Source: Pisolithus tinctorius | Taxonomy: Eukaryota > Basidiomycota > Agaricomycetes > Boletales > Pisolithaceae | Reading direction: 5' to 3' | Length of the DNA stretch: 64,000 nt | Assembly (NCBI GenBank): GCA_024663395.1 | Contig: JANFAH010000006.1 | Coordinates: 2,232,001 to 2,296,000, forward strand | Shown: in pieces, positions 36,386 to 47,122 of the stretch | Position numbering within the stretch: position 1 is the first letter of the stretch | Layout: each line of letters starts with the position of its first letter | Position numbers and translations under genes: made by a program | Notes under the pieces: model-generated | Told to the model about the DNA's origin: nothing | Database searches by the model: none | The model's input: the letters and a program-made list of their open reading frames with translations, nothing else

Positions 36386-37027
36386 TCACCAGTACGACGG
36401 GCTATACCAACGCGAGCTGCTGCGGCGCGGTTTAGACGAGCGGTAGTAGTCTCCAGAGGAAGACGTTGAGTCGGTAGAGTAACCAGAACGGTAGGGGGGG
36501 CGGTAACTCGACGAGTATGAGTACCGCCGGAGGGAGTCAGAGTCAACGGGCGCGAACCGGACTCGGCGGGAGGACTTCTTGTAACGCGATCGACTCTTTG
36601 AACGAGGTCGATCGTAATAGTCGTCGTAGTAGTCGTCACTGTCAGTACTGCTGCTCCAGTACTTGTACTTGCTCTTGCTCTTACTCTTTCTAGATTTGCG
36701 GGGCCAGTAAGAGGATGACGAGGACGTTGATGGGTACCACCACCGTGATCGCTTAGACTTTGATTTGGACTTTGATTTTGACTTGGGGGTATGAACGTGG
36801 ATGTGGAGACACTGCAGGAATGGCAGGAATGGAGATTTAGATTTCGACTTGGATTTCGATTTCGATTTGCTGCGTATGATGACAGGCGGAGGCTGGACAT
36901 GACGCGGACGGCCGAGATGGGGGGATTTTGGAATTGGAATTGGATTAGGTATGATCGTGTGTGGGTAGTGTCCGGGGTAATCAAGATCATAACGATGCCT
37001 TTGGAGCTTTCGCGACCAAGGGAACAT
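36386..37027 (-). CDS. Ser-Lys-repeat, Arg/Ser/Tyr-rich low-complexity protein
   Basis: ORF of 213 residues from ATG 37027. The N terminus (MFPWSRKLQRHRYDLDYPG, then HTIIPNPIPIPKSP) is followed by two blocks of alternating Ser-Lys, about 7 and 6 dipeptides (near residues 53-65 and 82-91), then KSRKSKSKSKYKYW. The last third is rich in Asp, Tyr, Ser and Arg (DSDDYYDDYYDRPRSKSRSR, SSSYRPPYRSGYS). The repeats appear as degenerate six-base units at about 36660-36690 and 36755-36870. The composition recalls RS-domain or nuclear-body proteins, so RNA binding or a nuclear location is possible, but no folded domain is visible. A 280-residue ORF in another frame (36310-37152) is judged a shadow. Introns or a different start cannot be excluded. 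Confidence 0.5.
   Translation of the reverse strand: MFPWSRKLQRHRYDLDYPGHYPHTIIPNPIPIPKSPHLGRPRHVQPPPVIIRSKSKSKSKSKSKSPFLPFLQCLHIHVHTPKSKSKSKSKSKRSRWWYPSTSSSSSYWPRKSRKSKSKSKYKYWSSSTDSDDYYDDYYDRPRSKSRSRYKKSSRRVRFAPVDSDSLRRYSYSSSYRPPYRSGYSTDSTSSSGDYYRSSKPRRSSSRWYSPSYW
36755..36870 (+). repeat. Degenerate hexanucleotide repeats encoding Ser-Lys
   Basis: Units of the type GATTTN/GACTTN (sense on the minus strand: TCNAAR) recur in two clusters split by about 40 nt. They encode the SK dipeptides of the minus-strand protein, with synonymous variation between units. Confidence 0.7.
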
Positions 37028-37646
37028 ACTGACTGCTCGTCACTGTCGACTGACTGACTGTCCGGAGAGCAGAGGAATGGTGGAAACGCCTCAACTCGAG
37101 CATTAAAAACCATTCCCGGGTGATAAGGGGCCGCCACTAACCTGTAAAACATCTGAGTAAGGTCGTGCCGTCAGCACATTTTTCTTGCACTGCAAAACCA
37201 GATAGAAGCGTCATTTACGGAAAGCATGGTGCACGTTGCCCAATTAAAATAGACGCGGCAGTTAATTGGAAGAATTTCGTTCTCGGCTTCTGGAAGCTGC
37301 AAAGGAGTTAGATACCGAGAGGTTTCTCCGTCACAAGGGCACAACAGGCCGACAACACATGACAATAAGTGCTTAACATGAGCTTTCAACGCGAACCATG
37401 ACAGGGCTAAGAAACAACGCTGATGCATTCACCATGTAGTACCCAGACATGCGGTTGTTAGACAACACGGTCTGCTTGTTAGTAACCATATACATGAACA
37501 AACCTTTTAATGGGCGTAACACCAGGAGGTACATTTTCTGATGCCATCTGTCACAACAGACAAGATTACTACTTGCCATACTCTCGCTTCTACTCCTCGG
37601 CTCCTTCGGATATTTACATTGTAAGACCAACAAAGAGTGCAGGTGG
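37028..37646. other. Intergenic region between the SK-repeat gene and SmB
   Basis: About 620 nt holding the upstream flank of the SK-repeat gene and the 3' flank of SmB. The small minus-strand ORFs at 37171-37428 and 37373-37633 have no recognisable content. A CAGTCAGTCAGT-type short repeat (minus sense) lies near 37040-37060. Confidence 0.4.
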
Positions 37647-38422
37647 TTACTGCGGCGGTGGTTGGAAGCTATCAGACAGCGACTATTAGTACCGCAGGTA
37701 CAAATCTGTCACAGGGGACAATGTGATACTTACCCAGGGGGAGGGGGTCCCGAGAAACCAGGAGGGGGTGGGAATGGCATACCCGGAGGGAAGCCTGGTG
37801 GTCTGAACCCTGGGGGTGGACCTGGCATGCCAGGGGGTGCAAACGGCACTGGAGGCCGAGCCATCGGTGGCATACCTGCTACTCAGCATATGTGAATGAA
37901 AGTGCCATTAGTAGGCAACGTGTGTATCCTTACCAGGAGGCATCATGCCTATACCGCGACCGGCAGGCATGCCGCGGCCAGGTCCTGCTGGGAGCTATAA
38001 CACGGGAATTAATAGGAAAAATAAACTAGACTAAAAATAGGAAACTGACGACGTTCTTCTTGTCCTCGTCAACCACTGGTGGGGGGCCTTCGACAGTTAT
38101 GCTTACGACTGCTTCTCCGCGTAGAATAACCAGTCCGAGCGTTCGCTTGATCTCTTGTTCAGGAGGTGTTTCTGTTTCCCCAGGCTTCTTCTTTGGCCTG
38201 ATGCGACGGAATTCTTCACAATCTGCGAGCACGAGGTTCATATGCCTATCGAAGGCGAGCATCTGACCCGTCAAAGCGCGCCCGTCGTTAATAGTCACTT
38301 TCAATCTCCAATTGAGGAGACTGAGCATTTTTCCACCCTTTGATTTTGGAGGAGGCTATAATCCACAAGACTTCACATTAGTAAGGTCTAATGAGTTAGG
38401 AATGGAGCATGATACAGACCAT
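37647..38422 (-). CDS. SMB1: Small nuclear ribonucleoprotein-associated protein B (Sm B)
   Basis: Core Sm protein of the U1, U2, U4 and U5 spliceosomal snRNPs. Exons in transcription order: 38420-38422 (the ATG alone), 38050-38355, 37934-37994, 37734-37875, 37647-37668; 177 residues. After a short KSKGGKM leader the Sm1 motif reads MLSLLNWRLKVTINDGRALT with QMLAFDRHMNLVLADCEE. Sm2 is RTLGLVILRGEAVVSI. Linker KPGETETPPEQEIKR is typical of SmB. The tail is Gly/Pro/Met-rich (LPAGPGRGMPAGRGIG, PPGMPGPPPGFRPP), the proline-rich ligand region of SmB/B'. Introns are 64, 55, 58 and 65 nt, and the first and last have TACTAAT branch sites. The last intron's donor (GGGTAAGT) contains an in-frame TAA, so unspliced RNA would end six residues earlier. 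Divergent from the nitronate monooxygenase gene, 314 nt between starts. Confidence 0.93.
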
Positions 38423-38736
38423 GATGGGCGATTAGAATCGTGGGGTGCACGCAAGCAACGATATTGAGGGCAACGAGGCGCGATTAGAGTTGCCAAACTG
38501 GACCAAACAAAGCCTGTGGCGTCCCGCACACCGAAACTGGCGAAACCGAATGGAGAGAGCGCAAGAGCGGCTCATCGTATTGATTGAACTCAAACTCGCT
38601 GTTGGATCAGCGTTGGGAGCAAAAAAAACACTGGTTTATTCAGCGGCGGGACTCGTCGGCCGTTTTCTCCGAATGGACTTGACTTAAATTCAACTGGTAC
38701 GAGGAGGTAAACATCTACTGCCTTACAGTAACAGAC
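38423..38736. promoter_or_regulatory. Bidirectional upstream region of SmB and nitronate monooxygenase
   Basis: 314 nt between divergent start codons. No TATA box stands out. The 80-residue ORF at 38445-38687 is not convincing. Confidence 0.35.
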
Positions 38737-40016
38737 ATGTCAATCGAAACTTCGTTCACCCGCCTGTTGGGTAGGATTTCCGTCCATGTACCTAGCCACA
38801 TGCTTACATATCTGTGTCATAGGCATCAAAACTCCCGTAGTGGCGGCCCCCATGGCAGGGGCCAGCGGGGGCGCGTTAGCGGCTGAAGTTACAGCCGCAG
38901 GTGCTTTTGGCTTCCTGGCTGCAGGTAACTGGAGGGACGTCGAAAGAGTAGCAGTCTCACCCATCCCACTATAGGATATCTTGATCCAGCGAGCCTCCGG
39001 AAGGAGCTAGCACTCGCCCGCGGCATCCTCGTTCTAGCTGCCTCAGATCGACTTCCCGTCGGCGTTGGCTACCTGGCTTGGAAGTTAGAGAAGTCCACGG
39101 ACGCGGAAGCCGAAGAAATGCTCGCTGCAGCTCTTGATAACCACGTTCAGGCGATATGGCTGGCGTTCGGTGTCCACATCGATAAGTGGATAAGGTATAT
39201 CCGCACCTACGACGAAAAACACCGACGGAGGGACCCGACCCTTATCTTTGTCCAGGTACCCTCCGTTGAAGACGCCGTCGTGGCTGTAAAGAACTGGAAG
39301 GTGGACGTTCTTGTTGCACAAGGTTGTATTACGCCCCATGTCATTCTCTTTTTGACTAGTTGAGCAAAAGGAAATTGACCACATTGTTTTGTTTTTTGTC
39401 TCAGGTAACGAGTCTGGGGGACACGGTTATCGCGCTGCCCCCCCACTTCTTACGCTCGTTTCATCGATTCTTCAAGTTCTTCCCGAAGATGCACCTCCAT
39501 TGTTGGCAGCGGGGGGAATGACCAATGGTCGTCACGTCGCTTCGCTTCTTATTCTTGGTGCGGACGGGGTAGTCCTTGGCACACGCTTCCTTGCAACCAC
39601 TGCAAGTTTGTACACTGAGGCACAGAAGAGAGCACTCATCGCTGCCAAGTCGGGGTCAACCGTGCGGACAATGGCTTTCGATCGCGTACGAGGGACAGTT
39701 GAATGGCCCGCCGGTGTTGATGGCAGAGCACTCTACAATAGTACCGTGAAAGATGTGGAGGAGGGGGTAGACATTCATATCGCGGAAGAAAAATTCAAGA
39801 AAGGTGTCCAAGACGGTGACCCGGATCGCATGTTGGTGTGGGCCGGGACCGGTGTCGACCTCATATCCGGCATCAGTACCGCAAAGGTGCGTACATGGCT
39901 CTCGGAGACATAATGGGGCGGAGACCATTTCCATTTCACAGGACGTTGTCAATGAATTACATGATGTTACACTTGAAAGATTGGAGATGGCCTCAAAATT
40001 ATACACCGGGAATTGA
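38737..40016 (+). CDS. Nitronate monooxygenase (2-nitropropane dioxygenase family)
   Basis: FMN-dependent oxidase of alkyl nitronates such as propionate-3-nitronate, presumably detoxifying. Five exons (38737-38770, 38823-38924, 38975-39322, 39405-39886, 39942-40016) encode 346 residues. The TIM-barrel start reads RLLGIKTPVVAAPMAGASGG, followed by AEVTAAGAFGFLAAGYLDP. After DVLVAQGNESGGHGYR, the glycine-rich flavin loop with the conserved His, come LLAAGGMTNGRHVASLL and GADGVVLGTRFLATTAS, the phosphate-binding region. The last splice gives STAKDVVNELHDVTLERL, the family C-terminal helix. Introns are 52, 50, 82 and 55 nt with consistent phase. No peroxisomal or mitochondrial signal is evident. 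The nitronate substrate is inferred from the family. Confidence 0.92.
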
Positions 40017-42112
40017 TATTTCCTTAGTCGCTAAGTCATATTCACTATTCAGCTACTTCCATTTCAATTATTGTTCGTTCTGTATGATACGCACAAACGG
40101 CGCCGTCAGTCAAATTCCACAAACGTGCGACCGAACTACCAATGTTTTGTTGCGCGGCCAGGAGCTTTTTTCACTCAGAAGATCGGGATCGTGACACTCC
40201 CAGTCGCATGTCCGAGTGCTTCGTATCGTTGCCCTGCACTTTCAACTAACTCGTTACCTCTGATCCTGTGAAGGCGTATCTCGACGACAGATCAGAACAG
40301 GGATATATCGCCGAAAAACATCAAACGGCCACTTTCCTGTTATGTTACGTTGAAAATTGCAAAAGTTAGCCTCCGTTCCGCCATTACGTATACCGTTCCG
40401 CTCTTCTCCCAACCAGAAATGTCCGCCTGGGTGGATATTGTGTTATTCCTCGCGTGAGCTCCTCTCAGAGGTATAGACTCGAACGTCCGTGTCAACTAAA
40501 AACGAATGCTCGACTTCAAGTGGGGCAAAGGTTTCACGAATGTGATATTCACGACATCATTTGCAAGGTGTGTGATAAGGAGATTGTAACAATAGATATG
40601 GCTCCCATGGGTATAGGTCGCTAGCACGGAAACCAACGCGATGGTGAAGGCACTGTAGTGCGTGCAGGTCATCACGCATCGCATCTGGCTTCATTTCGTC
40701 GAGTTCCAGCGGATACAGTGTTGCAGTAACTGAAACATTCTCTCATTCCCTCGCAAAATCTATTTGGCCCGCGGATCAAGCTTGTGGACTGGTATTGAGG
40801 CAGCGCTGCAGCACGATTAGGGTGTGTATCATTTCCAACGCGATCGTGATTAATTACTACGTCTCGTCCATTGGGTTATCTCGCTCAAGGCCCAACCCGC
40901 AAAGAGGCTCATAGCTGTTTTGGCTTGAATCCCTGAGCGCTGGAAATACTGGAATGCAAAGGGTTCTATTCGCCCCATGCCTTCGGAGAACCCGAGCACA
41001 TCTGGTGTCTGTTGCTCTCGCTCCATCGCGATGCGAGCAGGCCGGTTTCAACATCCATACCCAAACGGCATTGGTGGTCGGCAGTCAACCCGACAGCGAC
41101 CGGACGGCTATTGTTGACCGCGCTATTTCACCTGTGTACATGAAAGCTATCGAAGGAGGGTGTCTGCTTCAAACTAGTCTGGACTTGATGGATGCCTTGT
41201 TTCTTTGTCATTTTGTTCTTACTTTACTCCAGCGACCAATTGGTTCGTGGATACCACTTCGCCCATCTGGCCGCGACGCAAGTCAAGTATTTCCTCGCCC
41301 ACGGCGGTTGCAATTGACCTTCCTTGACGACTTTTTGTTCGCTCGCACTCACAAATTGCATCGTGCTAGGGACTGGCCTGATGAGTGGATCACCCTGTTT
41401 GGTGCACCTGATATTAGGTGTAAGGATATGTTTCGTGTCTCTGGTGGCCGGAGACCAACTCAGTAGTTCTTGAACATCCCAACAGAGTGGTGGTCCGATT
41501 ACTTCGTGGATGGTTACGTCGATCAAAGATTTCTCTGACACCTACGAAGCCACCGTTGTCTAGCCAGTTTCCCTCAACCTCTATCTCGCATTTCAACGCC
41601 CATGCTCCCTTGCAATCACTCAGGTAAAACCACATTTCTTTCTTAGTACGGGTTGGCTGGTCTAGAACCGCACCAATACCTCCGGACGTATATGATCGGA
41701 TCGGATGGTTCTGGCAGTTACACCTTGCTTTGTTGAATCCCACAGAACAGCTACCTGGTTTCGGTTGGCCACGCCAAGACTGTAAATGATCTGCCTCGCC
41801 TGGATCACCGTTTCCCTCACAGAAAGTGACCGCAAGCCCTCTGCTTGGAGCAATCAATCTCAATGGTAAGGGGACCGATTCCAAGACCTCCATTTCAAAA
41901 TTCGTTGCGGTCCAAACTTGGCTTGCAAGACAAAACTGTAAGAACTAACAAATGGTTCTCCATGCTCGTGTCGGCTGCCAAGTAGCTACTCAGCCTTGAA
42001 CTGGTCTATATTTGCTCGTTACAAAACGGTCTCATGATACAGTTTAAGTACAACACGTGCAGTTGGAACATGTTTTGAATATATTGCTTGTTCAGTTTGA
42101 TTGGCTACCTCT
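40017..42112. other. 2.1-kb region between nitronate monooxygenase and pyruvate carboxylase 3' ends
   Basis: Two ORFs stand out, 40954-41466 plus (170 residues) and 41414-41893 minus (159 residues, ATG at 41893), overlapping tail to tail. The minus ORF contains FYLSDCKGAWALKCEIEVEG and might belong to an intron-containing gene. Neither shows a family I recognise. Nothing else supported. Confidence 0.35.
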
Positions 42113-45100
42113 CTAGTGGACTATATCCACCACCAAATCTCCCTGGTTTATAGAGTCACCTGCGCCACACGGGTTAGTCACGTCCCTATTTAGGATAAAA
42201 ACCTACGTACCTTCATGGACGACAACGCGTTTAATGTGACCAGCAACAGGGGCAGTCACAGCCGATTCCATCTGTTAAAAGATCCATAAGTCGTTAAAGC
42301 CCTGAGATCCAAATAGATACTCGCCTTCATAGCGCTGAGGACTGTATTGGCACCACGCAGCCGTGTCAGTAATGTATCGACATCCAGTATATTGCACTGA
42401 CCGCATAGAGGATCGCCCTTCTTGATCTCCTGGCCTTCTTTCACTCTAACTTCGACAACTACACCCGACATCGGAGCTCCAACCGAGCCCAACTCGGAAG
42501 TTGCCTTCTCCCGAGAAACTGTTTCGATAGCAGAGTTCTTATCCTCGACGGCGACAGCCCGGACCTATTGAACCAACATCAGCGGCTGCAATACGATACG
42601 ATGACGGTCAGTATGTCAATGGGCTTACCTCGCCGTTGACCTCGAACCAGACATCGCGCTGGGCACGGCCCTCGACAATAGGTCCGATGGCCATCAAGCG
42701 TATGATAAGCATCTTGCCCTTTTCGATTTCGATGTGCATCTCCTCGCCGGTGTCAGGGCGACCCAAGAAGTACCGTGTGGGAAGGACACTTGAGATACCC
42801 GAGTTCTACGATTATCCATTTGGCCATGCTTAACAAATCACGCACCTAAGGTCTCCATACTTCTGCACGAAGCCCTGGTATTCCTCAAATACCTAGCAAC
42901 CATAGTCAGCGACTCGTCCGGTGGCATCACAACAAGGAGCAAACCTTGGGGTACATGACGTATGAGGAAACGTCTGTGTCTGTAATGTGCTTCCCGTACT
43001 TGCTTCGCAACTCAGCCTTGATCTTCTTGAAGTCCAGTGGAGACAACGTGGCTCCCGGACGCCCATCAATTCTAGGTTTGTTCCTAATGACTTTGGTACG
43101 AAGCGGCTCGGGGAAGCCTCCAACTGGTTGTCCAAGATAGCCCTGGAAAAATTCGACAACAGAAGAAGGGAAGTCAAGTTGATCAGCGCGTGCTAGGACG
43201 TCCTCCTTGCCAAGACGGTTCTGCGTCATCCATTGTGCGAAATCGCCAACAACTTTGGATGATGGCGTGACCTGTTCACATCAAAACCAGTGAGCGCGTC
43301 CTCCGAGGAAATTGCGCAACATTCCCACCTTGATAATGTTGCCGCACTGAGAACGACACAACAGGGTCAATAGCGATCACAAGGCCAATACAAAGTAGGT
43401 ACGCACAAGCTCGTTAGCTTCCACATACTTCTTCTTAATTTCTGGGGGGAAATGAAATGTTAAGCCGAAAGGCACGTCAAGAAGAAGCAGAGACAACACA
43501 CCTGTCCACTGCGTTCCCAGACCCAGCTGAGAAGCTTGGAACTACATAAATCCGATCAGTCTTAGAACTCCGCACAAGGTGCAACAAGACTTCATCCGCA
43601 CCATGAGGTTAGTATATTGCCCTCCTGGCATTTCGTGCTCAAACACGCTGGAATCCGATGCGCGGACATTGGCTTCGAAGCAGCTGTAAAGCATGCGAAC
43701 CTGCGTCCAGTAATTGTTGAGGGCCTGTATATCGGCGTAGCGGATACCCGTGCCAAGATTGGTTTGTTCCAGGGCCATGCAAACAGCACCCATGGAGGGC
43801 TGAGATGTCAACCCAGACATACCTTGGTGCGTTTGTCAATAAAAAATACCCTCGGATATTACATCTTGAATCCTTACTGTCAATTGCAACATCTACGACG
43901 TCGGCACCAGCAGCTGCAGCTGCAATCATACTGGCGGCCGCAATTCCAGCAGTGTCGTGAGAGTGCACATGAATTGGAATGTCGGGGTACTTTTCTCTAA
44001 TGGTTCCAATGAGACTGCCAACGCAAATTGAGCTCCTGCATCCAACCTAACTGTCAGTAGGCGAGAACTCACAGCCTGGCAGCCTCGGGTTTCAACAAAC
44101 CAGCCATGTCTTTGACACCAAGAACATGGATGCCTTCTTGGACAAGCTGATCAACGAAGTCGAGGTAGTATTGCAGGGTGTACTTTGTCTCCCTGGGGTT
44201 TGCGACATCACCGCTATAACATACAACAGCTTCAACGACACCACCAGCCTTCTTGGCGGCATCGATCCCGAGTTTCATCTGGGAGTATATGTCAATACCA
44301 GTTCCACGGTGTTAGTCGAACGATCCTCACGTTCTCTGTACAAACCCCGGTCAAACGGATGTTTTTTTTGCTGTCTCAAATGAACACTTACCAAAGTAGT
44401 TGAGCGAGTCGAACACACGGAAGATATCCAGGCCGTTCTCCACCGCCTTCTTGGAAAACTCGTAGATAGCGTTGTCGCTTACTCGGGTATCAGTACGTCG
44501 AAACACGAAGCCATTGCAAGGGACTTACGGATAGCTAGTGTAACCTACACCATTTGCACCACGAACAAGGGCCTGGAAGGGGATGTTCGGCACCAACTTC
44601 CTGAGCGTGCGCTACAGGTTTTTTCCCCGTCAGCTTAAATCCCACTATATCAGCGTGAGACTGGGAGTCGTACCAAACGCTCCCACGGGTCCTCGTACAA
44701 GAAGCGCATCGCAACATCAAATGTTGCGCCTCCCCACATTTCCAAGCTGTACGCGTTCGCAAGCGCCCAGCTTGTCTCCTTCGCGATGTTTACTATGTCG
44801 ATCGTTCGTAGACGCGTAGCAAGGAGGGACTGGTGTGCGTCTCGCCATGTCGTGTCCATGATGAGCGTACCGGGGTACTCGCGCACCGCTCTCGCAAATG
44901 CCTCAGGTCCTTGTTCCGCGATGATATTGCGCCACCCAACCTGGCAGGGGAAAGACGTGTCGAGAGGTGATCCACTTGGATGGTCGCGGTTTTCGAGTTT
45001 TGGGATAACGATCTCCTCCTTCAGACCGGGGTCGCCACTCTGGCCCTTGATAGAGCTTCCGTTGACAGCGAGATCCCCGAGGTAAGCGAGCAATTTCTGG

Positions 45101-47122
45101 GCACGGTTTTGACTCTGGACGAGTTTGAAGAGCTCCGGGGTATCGTCGATGAACTGGGAAGCACATTAAACGGCAGGAAATAGGGGATATTAGCACTCCT
45201 ACAGTTGTCCAAGTCTTTCCTCCTATAAAGACGTCGTGTGTCAGAAGACGGAACAAGAACGGTATGTTGGTCTAAAGATGCATAAGGGTCTACCGTAGAG
45301 TCCGCTGATTCCTATACTTTACCTTGACACCACGAATACGGAATTCCACAAGAGCACGCAACATCTTGCGGCGCGCGACTTCGTAGGTCGTGCCACTGAC
45401 AGTACATTTGACCAGCAAACTATCATAGTGAGGCTGATTCGTGTAGATTTCATCAACATCGTTTCATTACTTGGTGCGCGCTCTCCTTACCGTGATTTGC
45501 GCGCCTGCGAAGCCCGACGAGGCGTCAAGGCGGACACCATTACCACCCGCACTGCGGTATACTTCAATCTTTCCTGTATCAGGCTGGAATCCCCTGGCTG
45601 GGTCTTCCGTGGTTACACGGCACTGAATAGCATATCCACGGCGAGAAATGGCTTCCTGAGTCAATCCAAGCTGGGGAAGAGTAGCACCCGCCGCAATCTG
45701 AATTTGGGCAGCGACGATATCGATTCCAGTAATTTCCTCTGAAGAGGACACGCGCATTAGCTCCCACAAGATGAAACAAGTATAGAGATCTGATCCCTAC
45801 CAGTGATGGTGTGCTCGACTTGAATACGAGGGTTAATCTCGATAAAGTAATGTCTACCCAACTGGTCGACCAAAAACTCCGCAGTTCCTGCATTCCTGTA
45901 GCCAACGCCATGGGCAAGTTTGATGGCATCATTCAAGATGGCCTGTCTAACCTCTTCGGGAAGGTTTGTAGCAGGAGCGACTTCGACGACCTTTTGATGA
46001 CGTCTCTGCACAGAGCAGTCACGCTCGAACATGTGAATAGTGTTCCCGACAGTATCGGCAAGGATCTGAACTTCGATATGCCTCGGGCGCTCCAGGAAAC
46101 GCTCGATGAAGACAGTGCCATCGCCAAAAGCAGATTTGGCTTCAGACACGGCGCGTTCGAATGCGGCTTGGAACTCGGATTGTTCGCGAACAACTCGCAT
46201 GCCACGGCCACCTCCTCCCATGGCTGCTTTAATGATGACTGTGTGCGCGTTGATAAACCCCTGAGACTACAGAAGATGATAACACATCACGACCACTGAC
46301 CTGGGAAGCCATATTCCTTTGTGAAGGCTTCGCCTTCGACGGAGGACTTGACGGGACCAGGTGTACCCGGTACGACGGGCACGCCGACGCGCACAGCTAC
46401 ACGGGATTAACAAACAGGAGTATCGATTGGGGTACATATTTACCTAATTCACGCGCCTTTGTCTTGTCTCCGCAGTTGTCAATGACCTCGGGTGGGGGTC
46501 CGACAAAGGCAATACCAGCCTGCTGAACCTTTCGCGCGAATTCGGCATTTTCGGACAGGAAACCATAGCTGGAAAGGGGGTAGGGGCTGTCAGCACTACG
46601 TGTCAATAACGGAAAAAGGATGGCGAAACAACCCTGGATGAATCATGTCGACGCCATGCTCGAGCGCGATTCTGATGATATCGTCCTGAGCGAGATATGC
46701 TCCGACAGGAGTGAGACCTTTGCCGACTTGATAAGCTTCGTCGGCCTAATTATCACATGTCAGGAGGGAAATATTCGCCGAAGACAGACCGCCGTACCTT
46801 CTGCCTGTGAGCAGACATGCGATCCTCGTAAGAGTATATTGCGACAGTGTGCATAGCCAGTTCATGGGCAGTACGGAATACCCGAATGGCGATCTCCTGC
46901 AGATATGGGGTGTGCGTGTCAAAGAACTAGACGATAAGATCGAGCGATGTAGGAACGTACACCACGGTTGGCAACGAGGATCTTCGTGAGAGGACCACTG
47001 TGACCAGCCGACTTTCTGCGCATTGTCTGGATGGAATGAACGGGAGTGCCAGGAGCACTGGGTGTCCCGATAAACGTGTGCGCCAGCCTCGGCGGGTGGA
47101 GCGTTTCGGTTGGAGTACCCAT
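42113..47122 (-). CDS. PYC1: Pyruvate carboxylase
   Basis: Biotin enzyme making oxaloacetate from pyruvate, bicarbonate and ATP; fungal forms are cytosolic tetramers. 26 exons splice in phase to 1197 residues (yeast 1178). In order: 46961-47122, 46798-46896, 46633-46745, 46444-46568, 46301-46396, 45801-46238, 45491-45738, 45323-45433, 45203-45271, 44674-45153, 44529-44611, 44392-44477, 44331-44335, 44073-44278, 43878-44014, 43602-43822, 43502-43541, 43407-43441, 43329-43346, 42945-43271, 42846-42892, 42629-42788, 42402-42564, 42325-42341, 42211-42271, 42113-42159. Biotin carboxylase: [52 protein letters not shown]. Carboxyltransferase: [48 protein letters not shown]. Biotin carrier: VLSAMKMESA, biotin on Lys1162, ending LVVDIVH. 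Oddities: exons of 5, 17 and 18 nt and one GC-AG intron. Confidence 0.96.

Noticed and set aside
36310..37152. 280-residue minus-strand ORF overlapping the SK-repeat gene
   Set aside because: Longer than the SK frame, but lacks consistent repeats or any recognisable order. The SK frame has regular dipeptides with synonymous variation.
40954..41466. 170-residue plus-strand ORF
   Set aside because: No family likeness and it overlaps another unrecognised ORF on the opposite strand. Kept only as a remark on the intergenic region.
45811..46299. 162-residue plus-strand ORF inside pyruvate carboxylase
   Set aside because: Antisense shadow of a well-conserved PYC exon.
46239..46300. A 40-nt PYC intron ending at CTCAG (46261)
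   Set aside because: Using that acceptor breaks the frame. The later CACACAG acceptor gives a 62-nt intron and restores [14 protein letters not shown].
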